Assembly (NCBI GenBank): GCA_002449915.1
Contig: DJXY01000012.1
Span: 1-7,225, forward strand
DNA: 7,225 bases
From: Oribacterium sp. UBA6992
GTDB lineage: Bacteria > Bacillota > Clostridia > Lachnospirales > Lachnospiraceae
Reading direction: 5' to 3'
The notes below the pieces were generated by a model. It made no database searches and was not told the origin of the DNA. It was given only the letters and a program-made list of their open reading frames with translations. This document shows, one piece after another, positions 5,759-7,225 of this stretch; within the stretch, counting starts at the first letter, position 1, and each line of letters opens with the position of its first letter. Both the position numbers and the translations under genes were made by a program.

Positions 5759-7114
5759 ATGGAAAAACAGAAGGTTCTTGTGCTGGGCACAGGAAAAAGT
5801 GGAATTGCAGCTGCAAAACAGATTCTGAATCTCGGGGGACAGGTGATCCTCTTTGATTCCAATTCTAAGCTAGATCAGGTTAGGCTTCTTAAAAACTTTA
5901 ATCAGAAGGACAAGGTATCCATAGTGACAGGAGAGCTGCCGCCGGAGCAGATTATTGGAGTTGATCTTGCAGTCATCAGCCCGGGGATCCCGCTGGACAA
6001 GCCATTTGTCAAGCAGATTGACTGTGCCAAAATACCGATCTGGGGAGAAATCGAGCTGGCGTATCAGTCCAGCAAGGGTAAGCTGGCAGCTGTCACCGGC
6101 ACAAACGGCAAGACAACGACGGTTTCTCTGATTGGCGAAATCCTTAAAACGCAATATAATGATGTACATGTCTGCGGTAACATAGGAAATCCTTTTACAG
6201 AAGATGCGCTGGATACGGATGACAGCTCGGTAACGATTCTGGAGGTAAGTTCCTTCCAGCTGGAAACAATTATGGATTTCCATCCGCATGTTTCAGCCAT
6301 TACCAATATTACGCCGGATCATCTTGACCGTCACAAGACCATGAAAAATTACATCAAGGTCAAGGAATCCATTGCAATGAATCAGACCGAGGATGATTAT
6401 ATTGTTCTGAATTATGAGGATCCGGAGCTTAAAAAATTTGGCAGAAGGAAGACTCTGAAACCAAAGGTGGTATGGTTCAGCTCCCGACACGTACTTAAGG
6501 ATGGCTTTTATTATAAGGAACCGGAAATTCACTATGCACACGATGGAGAGGATGATGTGCTGCTTAATGTGCATGATCTGATCCTGTTAGGGGCTCATAA
6601 TTATGAGAATGTTATGACCGCGATGGGTGTCGCTCTCCATATGGGTGTTCCGATGGATAAGATTGTATCTGCCTGCAAGGCATTTCAGCCTGTAGAGCAC
6701 AGAATTGAGTTTGTCAGGGAGAGAAGCGGAGTTCGGTATTACAATGACTCCAAGGGGACCAATCCTGACGCTGCGATCCAGGCATTACGTGCTATGCCGG
6801 GGCCTGTCATCCTCATCGGCGGCGGATATGATAAGCACATTGCCTTTGACGACTGGGTTAAGGAATTTAAGGGCAGAGTCAAATATCTTGTACTGATCGG
6901 TCAGACCAGAAATGAGATTGCGGAATGTGCTAAAAAATATGGATTTACCAATATCATGTTTGCAGAGGATATGGATGAAGCGGTCAAGGACTGCGCTGCG
7001 TATGCAGAAGCAGGCGATTATGTGCTGCTGAGTCCTGCCTGCGCAAGCTGGGGTATGTTTGATAATTATGAGCAGAGAGGCCGTATCTTTAAGGACCTCG
7101 TCAATAAACTGTAA
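5759..7114 (+). CDS. murD: MurD, UDP-MurNAc-L-alanine:D-glutamate ligase
   Basis: MurD is the cytoplasmic ATP-dependent ligase that adds D-glutamate to UDP-MurNAc-L-Ala. The 451 residues match the family. Domain 1 opens with the nucleotide-sugar-binding LVLGTGKSGIAAAK (7-20). Domain 2 has the P-loop AVTGTNGKTTT (111-121), EVSSFQLE (162-169), NITPDHLDRH (183-192) and K202 in the position of the carbamylated lysine. Domain 3 has HRIEFV (314-319), NDSKGTNPDAA (329-339), GGGYDKHIAFDDW (354-366) and LLSPACASWGMFDNYEQRG (423-441); the last two separate MurD from MurC, MurE and MurF. ATG 5759 follows GGGGGG (5746-5751, spacer 7) and GGAG (5753-5756). The gene ends 35 nt before ftsW. Confidence 0.97.
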   Translation: MEKQKVLVLGTGKSGIAAAKQILNLGGQVILFDSNSKLDQVRLLKNFNQKDKVSIVTGELPPEQIIGVDLAVISPGIPLDKPFVKQIDCAKIPIWGEIELAYQSSKGKLAAVTGTNGKTTTVSLIGEILKTQYNDVHVCGNIGNPFTEDALDTDDSSVTILEVSSFQLETIMDFHPHVSAITNITPDHLDRHKTMKNYIKVKESIAMNQTEDDYIVLNYEDPELKKFGRRKTLKPKVVWFSSRHVLKDGFYYKEPEIHYAHDGEDDVLLNVHDLILLGAHNYENVMTAMGVALHMGVPMDKIVSACKAFQPVEHRIEFVRERSGVRYYNDSKGTNPDAAIQALRAMPGPVILIGGGYDKHIAFDDWVKEFKGRVKYLVLIGQTRNEIAECAKKYGFTNIMFAEDMDEAVKDCAAYAEAGDYVLLSPACASWGMFDNYEQRGRIFKDLVNKL

Positions 7115-7149
7115 TATAAAACGGCAGAGAACCGGCAGGAGGATACTTC

Positions 7150-7225
7150 ATGGCAGATAAAAAGAAAAAACAGGGGCATTTTTATGATTTCAGTCTCCTG
7201 TTTGCAGTGCTCTTTATTACAGGCT
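7150..7225 (+). CDS. ftsW: FtsW (SEDS glycosyltransferase), 5' fragment
   Basis: The last bases encode MADKKKKQGHFYDFSLLFAV and five more residues before the window ends. A basic cytoplasmic start followed by H-x-x-D-x-S-L-L-F and the beginning of a hydrophobic helix is typical of FtsW/RodA/SpoVE proteins, and ftsW (spoVE) is the usual gene after murD. FtsW polymerises lipid II glycan strands at the septum together with the class B PBP. AGGAGG at 7137-7142 with a 7-nt spacer supports ATG 7150. Only the first 25 codons are present; FtsW versus SpoVE cannot be decided. Confidence 0.8.
   Translation, partial: MADKKKKQGHFYDFSLLFAVLFITG

Overview
The window is a stretch of a dcw (division and cell wall) cluster, all on the + strand, in the order mraZ - rsmH - ftsL-like - class B PBP (ftsI/spoVD type) - mraY - murD - ftsW (first 25 codons only). 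Gene order, the FtsW start (MADKKKKQGHFYDFSLLF), the absence of murE and murF between the PBP and mraY, strong purine-rich ribosome binding sites and moderate GC content suggest an anaerobic Firmicute of the class Clostridia, most likely Lachnospiraceae. That assignment is inference from recalled family features, not from a search.

Positions 1-147 hold the control region. A sigma-A-type promoter (TTGACA at 74-79, CATTAT at 97-102) is followed at once by three 10-bp direct repeats of the AAAGTGGTAG type (111-140). They look like the operator bound by MraZ itself. mraZ (148-573) overlaps rsmH (570-1514) by 4 nt, and rsmH starts with TTG. A 183-nt gap follows. It contains a possible 16-codon mini-ORF, a large imperfect stem-loop and a perfect TATAAT hexamer ahead of ftsL (1698-2249). 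ftsL overlaps the PBP gene (2224-4611) by 26 nt. The PBP has a complete transpeptidase domain and an unusual acidic tail with a degenerate repeat in place of PASTA domains. A 104-nt gap with a perfect 10-bp hairpin separates it from mraY (4716-5675). An 83-nt gap with a short palindrome separates mraY from murD (5759-7114). ftsW begins at 7150 and runs off the end.

Together the genes cover regulation (MraZ), 16S rRNA methylation (RsmH), the septal transpeptidase and its small bitopic partner (PBP, FtsL), synthesis of the lipid-linked peptidoglycan precursor (MurD in the cytoplasm, MraY making lipid I at the membrane) and the SEDS glycosyltransferase that uses lipid II (FtsW). All complete genes look intact, with their catalytic motifs present. 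I see no mobile element, CRISPR array, tRNA, rRNA or clearly novel defence or biosynthetic system. The least explained sequence is in the non-coding gaps (1515-1697, 4612-4715, 5676-5758) and in the PBP tail.
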